A DNA stretch of 64,000 nt from Liriodendron chinense (lineage: Eukaryota > Streptophyta > Magnoliopsida > Magnoliales > Magnoliaceae). The first letter of the stretch is position 1. Every line of letters begins with the position of its first letter. The notes beneath the pieces were generated by a model. It did not search any database. It was not told the origin of the DNA and worked only from the letters and a program-made list of their open reading frames with translations. The position numbers and the translations under genes are program-made. The DNA lies in the NCBI GenBank assembly GCA_003013855.2, contig ML058384.1, positions 18,920,176 through 18,984,175 of the forward strand. Direction: 5' to 3'. Positions 22,980 to 34,082 of the stretch are shown in pieces.

Positions 22980-24246
22980 TCTATAGGTGCGATGCCGACT
23001 CATTGGACTGCGTAGGATAAACGAAAATTTCTAAGGGAAGTGCGCAGGTTTTTCTGGGATGAACCATTACTTTTCAAATATTACCCAGATAAAATAATAA
23101 GGAGATGTGTCTCTGATGATGAACAAAATTTTGTCATCTCCTTTTGTCATAGTCAAGCATGTGGGGGTTATTTTTCCACCAAGAAAACCACTACAAAAAT
23201 TCTGCAATGTGGTTTTTATAGGCCTATTTTGTTTAGAGACACCCACGAGTTTTGCAAAGCATGCGAGTGCTGTCAAAAGCTAGTAGGATTGTCCCGTAGG
23301 AATATGATGCCTCTTAACCCAATTCAACATCTCGAAGTCTTCAATTATTGGGGCATTGATTTCATGGGACCATTCCCCTCATCTTTTGGACATATCTAAT
23401 ATTGCTTGCCGTAGATTATGTGTCTAAGTGGATAGAGATTATTCCATGTAGAACTAACGATCATCGTACGGTTCTAAAGTTCCTCAAAGAAAACATACTT
23501 TCTAGATTTGGAAGCCTCGAGCCATCATAAGTGATGGTGGTTCTCACTTTTGCAATAGGCCCTTTGAAGCCTTAATGAAGAAATATGGCATTAGACATAA
23601 AGTGAGTACCCCATACCACCCACAGATAAGTGGGCAAACTGAAATTTTTAATCGGGAAATCAAGCAGATTTTAGAGAAGACGGTGAAGCCGGATCGCAAG
23701 GATTGGTCGCTGCGATTAATCGATGCTCTTTGGGTTCACTGTACCGCTTATAAGACCCCTATTGAAATGTCTCCCTATAGACTTTTCTATGGGAAAGCTT
23801 GTCACTTTTCTGTGGAACTTAAACACAAAGCCTATTAGGCAATTCAGGCATTGAACTTCGATATTGACAAGGCTAGCTTGCTTCGCAAACTCCAATTGAA
23901 TGAGCTTGATGAGATCCGAAACAATGCTTATGAGAACTCGAGGATTTACAAGAGTAGGATGAAGGCCTTTCATGACAAACACATCTTTAGAAAATCTTTC
24001 CATGAAAGTTAGAAAGTGTTCTTGTACAATTCCTGGCTTCATCTTTTTTCAGGGAAATTGAGATCTCGATGGACTGACCCACATATTGTTAAAGAAGTTT
24101 TTTCTGATGGGGCCGTCGAGATAGAGAATATAATGAATGGTAACTATTTTAAAATAAACGGACAACGCCTTAAACCATTTATTGAGAAATTTGATTTAGA
24201 GGGCATGTCCATCGCTCCGAACGATCCTGTGTATCAGGATGATTGA
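22980..24246 (+). pseudogene. Athila-like integrase relic
   Basis: N-terminal HHCC zinc finger: CHSQACGGYFSTKKTTTKIL and FCKACECCQK (about 23146-23278). The DDE core is visible as WGIDFMGPFPSSFG (first D, about 23350), IISDGGSHFCNRPFE (second D, about 23527) and PYHPQISGQTEIFNREIKQ (E-containing helix, about 23611-23667). The C-terminal part ends with FSDGAVEIENI and GQRLKPFIEKFD (about 24088-24200). Frame change at about 23400 and stops at 23838 and 24010 break it. There is no chromodomain, which is normal for Athila. Confidence 0.88.
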
Positions 24247-25404
24247 TCTCCTAGTTTGACAGAGGTATAGAGTAGATTAAGTTTAGTTTGTTTTTCTGTT
24301 TTATTTGCTTTAATAGATTTTGATGCTGGAGGCAGACTTCTATGATCGACTCTATTAGGTACCCTCGTTCTCACTCTCTTTTATTTTACCATTGCTCTCA
24401 TGTTCATGCTTATTGCATATCTTTTTACATTGAGGATAATGCAAGATTTGGTTGGGGGGGGGGGGGGGGGGGGGGGGTGAGCTTCCTTGAATCTAGTAGT
24501 TTGTGGACATTTCGAGTAAGGTTTGTAGAAAATTTTTAATTTCTTTGAAACATCAAAACTCTTTTGGAAAACTTTGTTTCTATACACTTGAGATGTCATG
24601 AGTATGAAAGGATGAAAGATAAACTAATATGATTTTGAAATCTTTAAATTAACTTAAACATAATAGTTTTATATGTCAATCTCCCTATTTGTATGATTGA
24701 TAGAATATTTAAACACTTTTGAGTTTAGTCCACATTACACGATTCTCATGGTTTAAAGGGATTAGTAGATTTGTAGATTGGTTAGACTGAAAATTTGAAG
24801 TGTTAAGGAACCAAGCCAGGAAACTTTGTTCATCCTTATTCATGTGAAATAAGAGAAAAGAATGAAAGATATGGATTTCTAAAAATCCTATATAATGTTT
24901 ATGAAAAAAAGAATGAGGATATGATATTTATTAAATATTTATGAAAAATTCTGGAAAGGATTACCTACTACCAACCAGGGAATGGTCTACCCGTAACCAA
25001 AGCTGGAAATGGGAAATAGTGTGAAAGTCGTTGAAGGAACGGTAAGGAAAATTCCTATCATGGGTAATTGGTTGATTTTGTATACTTTTAGATTTTTGGT
25101 TTAGCCAATTTATGAAGAAGGTAATCCTGGAGAATCATGAGATGAATTTGCACCAAGCACACTAAACCATACATGTTCGGATTCGTCTAGTTGTCAATAA
25201 ATTGGTGGGGATTCTATGTGAACACTTACCATGTTTGGAAAGTTTAAGACTTCAATTTCTCATCATTTGGTTTTTTTGAATTTTGCACTTATATATCTTA
25301 AAGTTTATAGAAACATAGTTTCTAAGAGAGAGTTGAGTTTTCAGAAAAGGGGATTGTTTCACGCTTGTTTTGCTTGGGACTGGCAAAATGCTGGTTGGGG
25401 TGTG
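24247..25404 (+). other. 3' untranslated region of the Athila-like element
   Basis: No ORF of substance. It contains a 24-G run (24454-24477) and ends with GGGACTGGCAAAATGCTGGT then GGGGTGTG, the PPT-like stretch before the 3' LTR. The same landmarks occur on the minus strand at about 44497-45450 in the second Athila-like element, so this is family-specific and not random sequence. Confidence 0.75.
24454..24477 (+). repeat. Poly(G) tract of 24 bp
   Basis: An uninterrupted run of G inside the Athila 3' UTR. The length is likely to vary between copies and be hard to sequence accurately. Confidence 0.9.
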
Positions 25405-25654
25405 TGTTGAGCTCCTAAATTATACATATTCTTGCTCATTATATCACATTATATGCATAGTTTACATGTTTAAAAGTCCTGTCTAAGGCATGTTTTATGG
25501 TTGTAGGAATGAGAGAGAGACTTCACCCAATTGATGACTAAAAGACCTATTTAAAAGCTCTTTGTTGAGTATGAAGGTGGGGCAAAGAAAGAAGAAAGCA
25601 AGGAGAGGAGAGAGAGGAAGAAAGAAAGAAAGAAAATATAAAGAGAGGAGGCTA

Positions 25655-25875
25655 GACCGGTCAGCCAGGAAGGCCAGATCGGTCGATCATGTTGCTGCCC
25701 ACCTTGTGAAGATGCTAGAACCAGGCCTGGACAGGTTTGACCGGTCAAGACCGATCGGCCATGTGGTTGGCCACCCCTCTGCACTTGGACTGCTCAAAGG
25801 CAGGTCCGACCGGTTAAGAACGGTCGGCTAGCCCAGTCGGCCAGCCCAGTCCGACCGGTCAAGACCGATCGGCCA
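25655..25875. repeat. GACCGGTC cassette in Athila 3' LTR
   Basis: Modules around 25655 (GACCGGTCAGCC), 25677 (GATCGGTCGATC), 25738 (GACCGGTCAAGACCGATCGG), 25806 (GACCGGTTAAGAACGGTCGG) and 25853 (GACCGGTCAAGACCGATCGG). These are the same palindrome as in the SIRE-like LTR but decayed at CpG positions (C to T and G to A), as expected of methylated repeats. They lie upstream of the TATA box at 25987. Confidence 0.85.
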
Positions 25876-25986
25876 GTGTAAAATTGCTGGATTCCAGTAG
25901 CTTTCTCTTGAAGCTCTGAAATTTCATGCGCTAGGCGTAAGTGTTGCGTAATTCTGGAACTTTTTGAGTTGGTGAGACTCTAAATC

Positions 25987-25994
25987 TATAAAAG
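25987..25994 (+). promoter_or_regulatory. Candidate TATA box of Athila 3' LTR
   Basis: TATAAAAG is followed by AGCACCTAAG, ~110 bp downstream of the last palindromic module. A comparable TATAAAAG stands at 35259 in the related solo LTR. Confidence 0.65.
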
Positions 25995-26876
25995 AGCACC
26001 TAAGTTTCATAGCTAAGGCATCATAGAAGGCCAGGGACTTTGTGGGAGGTGAAGAGGATCGTCGTGGAGCATCTACAACTCTCCCGAATATGATTTTTCA
26101 TGCTTTTCATTAGTTTTTCTTTGTTTTTAGTTGTAATATGATAATACTCGGCTAGAATCTCTTAGCCACGGCTAAGAGGTGAAGCTTGTAGCTAGTTATC
26201 ATGTTGAATTCGTTTGATTCAAGTACTTTACTTTAAGTTTGGATTTTTAAGTTCTAGATTGAATAAAAGTTGGTATTTTTGGATGTTTTATGAGAGTTCA
26301 TGTGCTTCGGACATGGGTTCCTTGCAATTCTCTGAGATTATCATGTTTGGATTAATTAGATTCGAATTGTAGTAATCCCTGAGCATACCATAGTCCATTG
26401 ACATGGTTGTTACTTCGAAGGCTACTTATTTGAATTATATGTGCTTCATTCGAACTAGATCTTAATTTCCAATTTAGTTAGGGTTGTTTGTGTTTGAATG
26501 CTAGATCTTCTAACTAGAAGAGAGATAGAACTTCAATTCTAGTTGTGTCTATGCTTGGATGAATGAATTCGCATGGAACTACTACAAGTAGATCCTTGAG
26601 GCCTTAGTTCCATTAATTACAGATTTTTACAAAGTTACTGTTTTAAGTTAGTTTTGAATTTGAAATCTAAAATTACTGAGATTGGAGTTGCTATAATAAT
26701 CTGAATTGGTTTACCTTAATTCCTTGTGGATTGACCTCGGTCTTATTGAGATTATTACTACATCGCAAGCCTTGCACTTGAGGTGAGCGAATATGGAACA
26801 CAGAGCTAGTGATCGTCGCTGTAGACGGGTGATCGCAGGAAGACACACAACGACTCCCTGATTAGCTCAACTAGTG

Positions 26877-26881
26877 GATCC
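26877..26881. repeat. TSD GATCC, left of solo LTR B
   Basis: Perfect match to 32987-32991. Confidence 0.9.
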
Positions 26882-27414
26882 TGTAAGACCCGTACCCTGA
26901 ATTGCCCTCCGTACGTTTAGTTTCCGGTACCGGTACGTCCCGGACGGACCAGATTGGAGAGCCTTGATCGCGACCCTGATTTAGTACCGCAACGACTCAA
27001 GACTTGTACCCTTGCGACCGCGCGGGCGCCACGATTCCAACGCCGCGCGGCACGCCCCATTGCGATACCCGGTGTGTAAGATGCATACGTTCGTGCAATT
27101 CGAGGTGGGCCACGCAACGCGCGTGTGGCGTGGGCCCCACTTGCACAATTCCCAACAACATGTCAAATCTATCACATCACCCTTACCCATACCCCCATCA
27201 TTACCCTAGCCTACACACACCAACTCCAACCCATACCTCTCTCACCAAAGTCAACACCTCCCATGCCCTCTCCCATCATCATCATCATTATCTAGCCATC
27301 ATCACAACCCATTCCCCCATGTCCTCTCCCATCATCATCATAAGCATCTCATGTACCCCCCCCTCTCCCATACAAGAGCCATACGTGGGGGGGGGGTGGC
27401 CTTCTCAATTCCAA

Positions 27415-27418
<4 letters not shown>

Positions 27419-27465
<47 letters not shown>

Positions 27466-27540
27466 GAAGAGAGAGAAGAGAGAGAAGTAGAGAGATTTAG
27501 AGGGAGATCAAGAGAGAGAAAGAGAGAGTTAGAGAGATTG
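27419..27540. repeat. GA-rich microsatellite in solo LTR B
   Basis: A (GA)n run of about 34 bp grades into GAGAGAAGA-type repeats. The counterpart in solo LTR A is the CT tract at 18290-18385. Confidence 0.9.
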
Positions 27541-30391
27541 AAGGTGAAGATCAAGCTTGGAGGACCCCGATCATCATCCGGACCGTCCGATCGGCAATCC
27601 AACCGTCCAACCATCATTGTGAGTGCATACCTTTCCCCCTTTTTCTCGTTTACTTTTCGTTTTCTTTCCTGGTCCCACCTTGTGATGGGCAATGAGATGG
27701 ATGGGCTGGATCGTCCATGAATGGGTCCCACCCTTTGATGGTGTGGATCCCACTTTGGGACCCATTTTGTGGCATATTTAGTGTGGCCAACAGCCACCAT
27801 GATGTATGTAGTTCATCGATGCTGTCCACCATGTGGGCCCACCATGTGATGGCCCAGCTGATAGATGGAGTGGATCTTACACATGTGGGCCCCACTTGAA
27901 TTTATTAAAAAAAAAAAAAAGAAAAAAAAAGTGAAGAAGAAGGCCGCTGGACAGCCAGCGTCCAGAGGACGCTGCTGCCCAGCAGCGCTGGGACGAAGCC
28001 CTTTTGGGCATGGCCGTGGGTTCCCACTTGTGGGACCCACCTTGATTCATGTATGTGATCCACGCCGTCCATCTGTTTCTCCATCCCATTTTAGGGCTGG
28101 ACGCAAAAAATGAAGTAGATCCAGATCTCAGGTGGACCACACCATAGAAAACAGTGGAAACGACTGCCAAGGCTTCTTGGGCCCACCGTGATGTTTGTGG
28201 ACCATATTACCTGCCCAATATTGGGCTTGTTAGAACCCCAATGAGCTGGGGAACATGATGGAGGGGGTGGATTGTCCATAAGTGGGCCCCACTTGAAATA
28301 ACCACAATATAAAAAAAAAAAAAGAAACCAAAAAAAAAGGGACTCTGGACGTCCAGCGTCTGGACGTTTGACGCTGGAACGTCCAGCGTCACCTTGGGCA
28401 TTGGCTGGGGTCCCCACTCGTGGGACCCACCTTGATGTTTATGTTCCATCCACGCTGTCTCTCTGTTTTACCATATCAGTTTAGGGCTAAGGCCCAAATG
28501 TGAAGCATATTCAATTCTTAAGTGGGCCGCACCACATGAAACAGTGGGGTGAATGATGTCCACTGTCGAAACTGCTTCGGCCCACACTAATGTTTGTAGA
28601 CCCCGTAACATACCCAATATTGGGCTCTATGGGTTCTTCTTGAGACGGAGAACCTGATGAACGGAGTGGATCAGTCCCATGTGGGCCCCACATGATATGA
28701 GTGTAAACAAAAAAAAAAAAAAAGAAAGAAAGAGAGGAGGAGGCGTCCCTGACGCGCTGGAAGTACCCAGCGTCCGTGGACGCTGGGGTCGTGGGGTGCC
28801 AGCAGGTGGGCCACCCTGTGGGTCCCACCGTGTTGTATGTATTATATCCGCACCGTCCATCCAATTGGGGAGATCATTTTAGGACATGAACCCAAGAATG
28901 AGACAGATCCAAATCTCAGGAGGGCCCTACCAAAGGAAACAGTAGGGATAATGGCCCTACCGTTGAAACCTTCTTATGGCCCACCATGATGTTTATCTGA
29001 GATCCAATCTGTTCATAAGTTCACACATACGTGGAGAAAGGAAAAACAAAGATATCAGCTTGATCGAAACTGCTGTGGGCCCCACTTGTTGAGAGTAAAA
29101 TAAAAAAAAATAACAAATATAAAAATATAAATAAAAAATAATAATAATAATAACATGCTGCTGCTGGACAGACAGCGTCCAGGGGACGCTGCTGCCCAGC
29201 AACTTAGCCTATATGGGTAATGTCAATGGGCCCCACTTGTTGGGCCCACCTAGAATGTATGCGCTCTATCTATCCCGTCCATATGTTTTTCCAGCTCATT
29301 TTAGTGGCTGAGCCAAAATTGAAGCATATCCAAATGTCAAGTGGACCATGCCATGGGAACAGTGGGAATAATGATCTCCACCGTCGAAACCTTCCCAGGC
29401 TCTACAGTGATGTTTATTTGTCATTTAACCTGTTCATAAGATCACATGGATATGGGTAAATGGAAAATAGAAATATTAGTTTGATTCAAAATGCTTGGGG
29501 CCCATTTGGGTGCTACGCTCTATGGGTCCCACCACGATGCATCTGTTTTATCTATGCCGATCATTTATTTTTTTTATATTATTTTAGGGCCGTGGGCTCT
29601 CATAATGAGGTAAATACAAACCTCAAGTGGACCACATTGTAGGAAACAGTGGTCATTGATGCCCACCTTTGAAACCTTCCTTAGGGCCATTGTAATGTTT
29701 ATTTATCCATCTAATCAAAGGTGATGGGGCCCAACTTTGGGTCCCACCTTGATGAATGTTGAGTATATCGTGTCGTTCTTCTTGGCAGGGGTGTGGGCCC
29801 AGTTTAGGTGGGCCACACGTAGAAATAAGGGTGATTGAATGCCTACCATTGGAAACTTTACAGGACCCATCTGTTATGTTTATTTGCCATTCTCCTTGTC
29901 TTAAATCACTCAACCATGGGTAGGGTTCCACACATGTGGTGTGCGGGCCTCACCATGGTGTTTGATTGCCATCTTACTTGATTAGTAGGAAAGCACAAAT
30001 ATTGAGTTGATCCCAAACTGTTGTAGCCCCTTTGATGTATATGGCTTCCCCACTCCTTTGTGCGGTTATCCCCAACCACGGGTCCATCTTGTTATGCATG
30101 TGTTCTATCCACGTCAGCTATTGGCCTCCATGGTGCGATATGTATGTCGGCCATCCATTACGACCGCCTTAATTTTGTGCTTGATCCAAACCATCCAAAT
30201 GAATGAACCCTAGCATGTTATGTACAGGATGGCCCTTGGGACCACCTTAGTGTGCGTGTTCGAATGACCGCGTTGTCCATCCCGTGGACCCACCTTGATG
30301 ATTAGTTGTGTAAACCCTTATTGAAAGGTCATCCTTAGAGTTTGCTTGATCCAAGTCACAGGGCTACCTTCTTAAACTCACCCTGTGGAAC

Positions 30392-30500
30392 CGTCTTGTC
30401 AATTCACCTTGTTAACTCACCATGTTGACCCGCCTTGTTGACCCGCCTTGTTGACTCACCTTGTTGACTCAGCATGTTGATTGATCTTGGTAACTCAGCT
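30392..30500. repeat. 15-bp tandem array in solo LTR B
   Basis: About seven variants of CTTGTTGACTCACC in a row. The reverse-complement counterpart in LTR A is at about 15300-15425. Confidence 0.8.
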
Positions 30501-32368
30501 TGTATACTCATATGACTCACCCCTTCTACCCTTGTACCCAACTATTAAAGACTACTATATTGTGTATATCTCATCCACACCGTCTGTTTACCTATAGGAC
30601 GAGTATGGGGCTCATCCTCGACGTTCGTATGTCATCTAGGCCATCCATTATATGGAGCCTATCTTGTAGTATGAGGTTAGACCTGTCGTCTCTTTTGGAC
30701 CTCATCGTATTGATCATCTGTCTCAGATTTCCCTACCAGTTATGATTCTCTGTCATGACCTGTCTATCTTGCAACCCGTTCTATGACATTCCTTCTACGG
30801 ACCATTATTGTGTTCATCTCTACTGTACTACAGGATTATGGGTCTCGGCATGATTTTGGGTATTCTACTCTTGCCGCTCAAGTAGGTTCTACCTTTGATG
30901 TGTCGGTAGTGTTTTCAATCATTTCTTTCCATTTGGGTTATCTAAATGTTGAAGGTTAATCCACACCGTTCAGTTGTTGGACCATCTGTGTTGTTGTATA
31001 CCATCCATTTAGAGTCTTATCTCTTTATGTTTCTTTGTATTATAAGTGAATTATCTTATATGCTATTTTTAGTATGTCTGTTGCCACACGTAGTGTTATT
31101 TGGAATACTCATATGTGAACTTTATACTATATGCCCCGACGACCATCATGCATGTGTAATGAGTATGCATCCCGAATCACCATTGTTAGTTGGGGACCAC
31201 TAGGGCATAAACGCATTCATAAAGCATTCGAGATGTAGTCGCGCAAATGTAATTCACGTGCTCTCTATCGCAAACCTCTCCAATAGGTATGGGACTATTC
31301 GAGGACAGGAATCTATCATCCTGACTTACACTGTATGGTAGGAATAGCTTAGCATACCTTGTAGCCCTTGGTGCGAGATTCCCTGGCTAGCGACATCCCG
31401 CACTATGACTCGATCATTCATATGTGTCCCCTCATCTTAATCATATCTCAAATAGGTTGGACTAGATTGATTTATAGCCATCGTGGTAAATGAACTACTG
31501 GTTGGCACTCATACTGTATACTTGACTCATGCATCATGAATGCTTGGCTCATCTGATTGTCTTGTATCAACCGGCCATATCGGTCGTGATTGTCGTGCAA
31601 TTCATTACCAGCTGACGGTGACATTGTGTTTGAGACCTTATAGTTTTATGGTGCTCTTTGGAGACTTGCACGAGCATGTCGTCCCACGTTTGTATGCATG
31701 GTTGCATTTCGCACCGTCTGCTTGTGCCGCATATAGCATGGTTACTACGTTGCAACCACAGCTCCATCGTGGTTTGCAGAACACCGGAAATATGTGATCT
31801 TTAAACTGGATGCCAAAGATGTCCCTGGGTGAAAGTCCCTGATCCCGTTGGTACCAAGGTGGGTGCTCCATTCAAGGACCGGGTGGTTTAATCATACACC
31901 AGTATGCCGAATACCAAACGGCGGTGTTTTCCACTGCACGTGGTCAGTTTGGAAGGAGGTCTGACCTAACCTGTCGGAAGAGTGTTGGCAAAGGGGGTTG
32001 AGTTTGACCAGCTGTGAGTAGGTCCGCTATTGCACCAGATAGGCCTTGGCATTCTACTGGTGAGTAGTGAGGTCTGTGAGACCCCGGTGATGTTCCGTTT
32101 CAGAGATGGTATTGGTATCAGTGATGTGACTGATGTTCTGTATGGTGTGGGACGGACCTGATGTGGGCGGGTGTGACGTGGGCGAGGCTGTAAGCCTGGG
32201 CGAGCTACCACACTGGGCGAGCTACCAGTTCCGAGTCCTGCATTGCTTACGTGACTGCGTTATGACTGTTCGCATCTGGACCACCGTACTGAGAGGTGGT
32301 GATTTGCATACATGCATTGGATCATTGTACGTGACATTAGGCCCTGTAGGCCATTGCACAGTATGAGT

Positions 32369-32485
32369 ATATAGCCTTGGTAGGCTGGTTACCTGTATTG
32401 CATGCTTGCATAGCCATGGTAGGCTAGTTATCTGTATTGCATGCTTGCATAGCCGTGGTAGGCTAGTTATTCATATCACATGATC
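32369..32485. repeat. Three ~39-bp tandem units in solo LTR B
   Basis: Units carry ATAGCC.TGGTAGGCTAGTTA and TGTATTGCATGCTTGC. The counterpart in LTR A is at about 13330-13450, so the array predates both insertions. Confidence 0.8.
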
Positions 32486-32986
32486 GTGTAGCCTAATTGG
32501 GCGAAGTCTTGGTTTAAAGTTCTCATCATGCTTTACTGCTTACTCTGATATTTATCATGCTTGTCATACGCATTGTGCACGCACACACGCACTCACGAAG
32601 CTTCGTTCGAAGCTTATGCGCGTTTGTTACGCTGCAGGTTCTACCAGAGTATATCAGCAACGTTGAGTTGGAGTTTGTAGTGCAGTAGCAGGAGGTGCCG
32701 AAGTGTGCACAGTTTTTATATTTATGCATTGTATATTTACCTTTCAGTACTGTATATAAACGAAATGATTTAGTGGAATTATTGTGTTTGTCTTTGATGG
32801 TACTCATATGGTGATGCTCATGTTTTAAAAAAAAAAATTTCAGACCCTAAAATCCTCCTTGTGGTATCCCAGGATCGGAACCTGGCGTGTGGGGTTAGGA
32901 TCCGAGATCGGGGTACTACGGAGGCTGCCACCTCTGAATTCGGGTTACAGCGAATGGACGTCGAGAACCGAATTTGGGGCGTGACA

Positions 32987-32991
32987 GATCC
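32987..32991. repeat. TSD GATCC, right of solo LTR B
   Basis: Perfect match to 26877-26881. Confidence 0.9.
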
Positions 32992-34082
32992 TATTTTGGA
33001 TGGGTAGTACATCGACTATTTTTAAGATGGTAGTTCATAACAAGTGCTTTGTAGTGATCTGAAACTCTTCGGTCATGGTTTCTAGTGATAACCATAGCCC
33101 CTTTTAGTTAGTCTGAAGCCTCAATCCAGGTTGAAATCTAATTGTACAACAGAAAAAATAAATATAAAACTGTTACAATTGCTTGTTGCATTATGCTAGA
33201 GTTTGACGACTCATCTTCGGGAATATTCTAAACCTTATACACTGGCTGATAGCTGATGTGTGACGAAAGCTAATTAGAGAAAATGCTCATGCAGGCATGC
33301 TTATTTGGGACATTGTAAACAAGGCAAGGGATCTTTGGTGTATGATAATCATAATGGAATGCATGATGCATTAAATTGAGTATGTGCTGGAGTAAATCAA
33401 ATCATGCTAAGTAGATGCCGGAGCAAGCCTTATGCATGTTTAATTAAGGCTAGTTGTCTTGGGTGAGTGATTGATTAAGCCAAATTAATGTCAAAGAGAC
33501 TTGCATCGGGGTTAAAAGATAACGAATTGGATTAAGCGAATGTCTAAATATGTTGCTTTTAGGTATAAGCGCAATGGATTAAGGTAGGCGAATGTCTAAT
33601 TATGCTTAATTTTGGTAGGAGAATGTTAAAGTATGATGACAACATGATTGATTAAGCTAAGTACATGCTTAATTTTGCCGCTTCACTATAAAAGGTAGTG
33701 ATTTATGTTAAGTAAATGCTCAATTAAGTCATCTTAGATTAAGGGAGAGACAAATTAAGGTAAGTGCATGTCTGATTATGCTTAATTCGAGTAGGAGAAT
33801 GGTAAATTGTGTGTTTTCAAGGCTGAAAATGACTAAGTATGGGTCATTAAAGTGAAGGATGCTTAATTAAGTATGATTAACCCAAACCATTGATGTGGTG
33901 AACCCAGGGGAACCCCGAAATTAGGTTGGGCATGGCTAGCAGAGGGTAGGCGAATGCCACCCCCACTATTGAAGTGGTTGGCGCATGGCCCACCCCCATT
34001 ATCACTAGGCATCACACTTAGGCGCACGACAAGGGGGGTAGGCACATGAGATCCTGGCCAGGCACACTTGGTCTCTGGTTTC
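32992..34082. other. Unclassified repeat DNA
   Basis: AT-rich sequence with diverged recurrences of GATTAAG, TAGGCGAATGTCTAATTATG and GCTTAATT (33480-33810), then a stretch with GTAGGCGCATG/GGCGAATG-type motifs (33940-34060). The same GGCGCATG-type motifs recur at 36040-36110 and 39130-39700. The three pieces are therefore probably one older element split by the two solo LTRs at 34083 and 36256. No coding domain is recognised. Confidence 0.5.

Larger units (their letters stand above)
5594..26790 (+). mobile_element. Athila-like Ty3/gypsy retrotransposon, degenerate, with nested insertions
   Basis: The element runs 5' LTR (5594-6700), PBS-like site, leader, gag-protease, RT-RNase H, integrase, 3' UTR, 3' LTR (25405-26790). 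Both LTRs begin TGTTGAGCT and share long homology, including GCAAGCCTTGCACTTGAGG at the end. Two later insertions sit in the 5' leader: a gag-only SIRE-like element (6995-12793) and a solo LTR (12843-18869). Removing them and their TSD copies leaves about 9.3 kb. The order protease-RT-RNase H-integrase is Ty3/gypsy. The gag-end block INIPFLDAIKQIPSYAKF and the FMDDF catalytic box are Athila hallmarks. All coding domains carry stops. No clean 5-bp TSD was found, and the 3' LTR end is eroded. Confidence 0.88.
25405..26790 (+). repeat. Athila-like 3' LTR
   Basis: Starts TGTTGAGCTCCTAAATTATA; the last shared LTR sequence is CTTGCACTTGAGGTGAGCGA at ~26790, where the 5' LTR continues to GCGAGCA. 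It keeps the GACCGGTC cassette (25655-25875) and TATA box missing from the 5' LTR. It is about 270 bp longer than the 5' LTR, mainly for this reason. Confidence 0.85.
26882..32986 (+). mobile_element. Solo LTR B, 6-kb gypsy-type LTR family, plus strand
   Basis: Starts TGTAAGACCCGTACCC and ends TTTGGGGCGTGACA; 6105 bp, flanked by perfect TSD GATCC (26877-26881 and 32987-32991). It is homologous end to end with solo LTR A (12843-18869) in reverse orientation. Landmarks: a GA microsatellite (27419-27540), GTGGGCCCCAC modules with GACGCTGG/CCAGCGTC palindromes (27.7-29.8 kb), a 15-bp tandem array (30392-30500) and ~39-bp repeats (32369-32485). No PBS, PPT or pol is inside. A 6.1-kb LTR is at the upper end of known plant LTR lengths. 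Confidence 0.92.

Noticed and set aside
27004..27720. 238-codon open frame on the plus strand
   Set aside because: It lies inside solo LTR B, consists largely of histidine/proline-rich and RERERE low-complexity sequence from microsatellites, and is not maintained in the sister LTR.
12843..32986. A single giant transposon with 6-kb terminal inverted repeats
   Set aside because: Each arm has its own perfect 5-bp TSD (GAAGG and GATCC) and TG...CA ends, which shows two independent solo LTRs. The spacer is part of an older Athila element whose 5' half lies outside the left arm.
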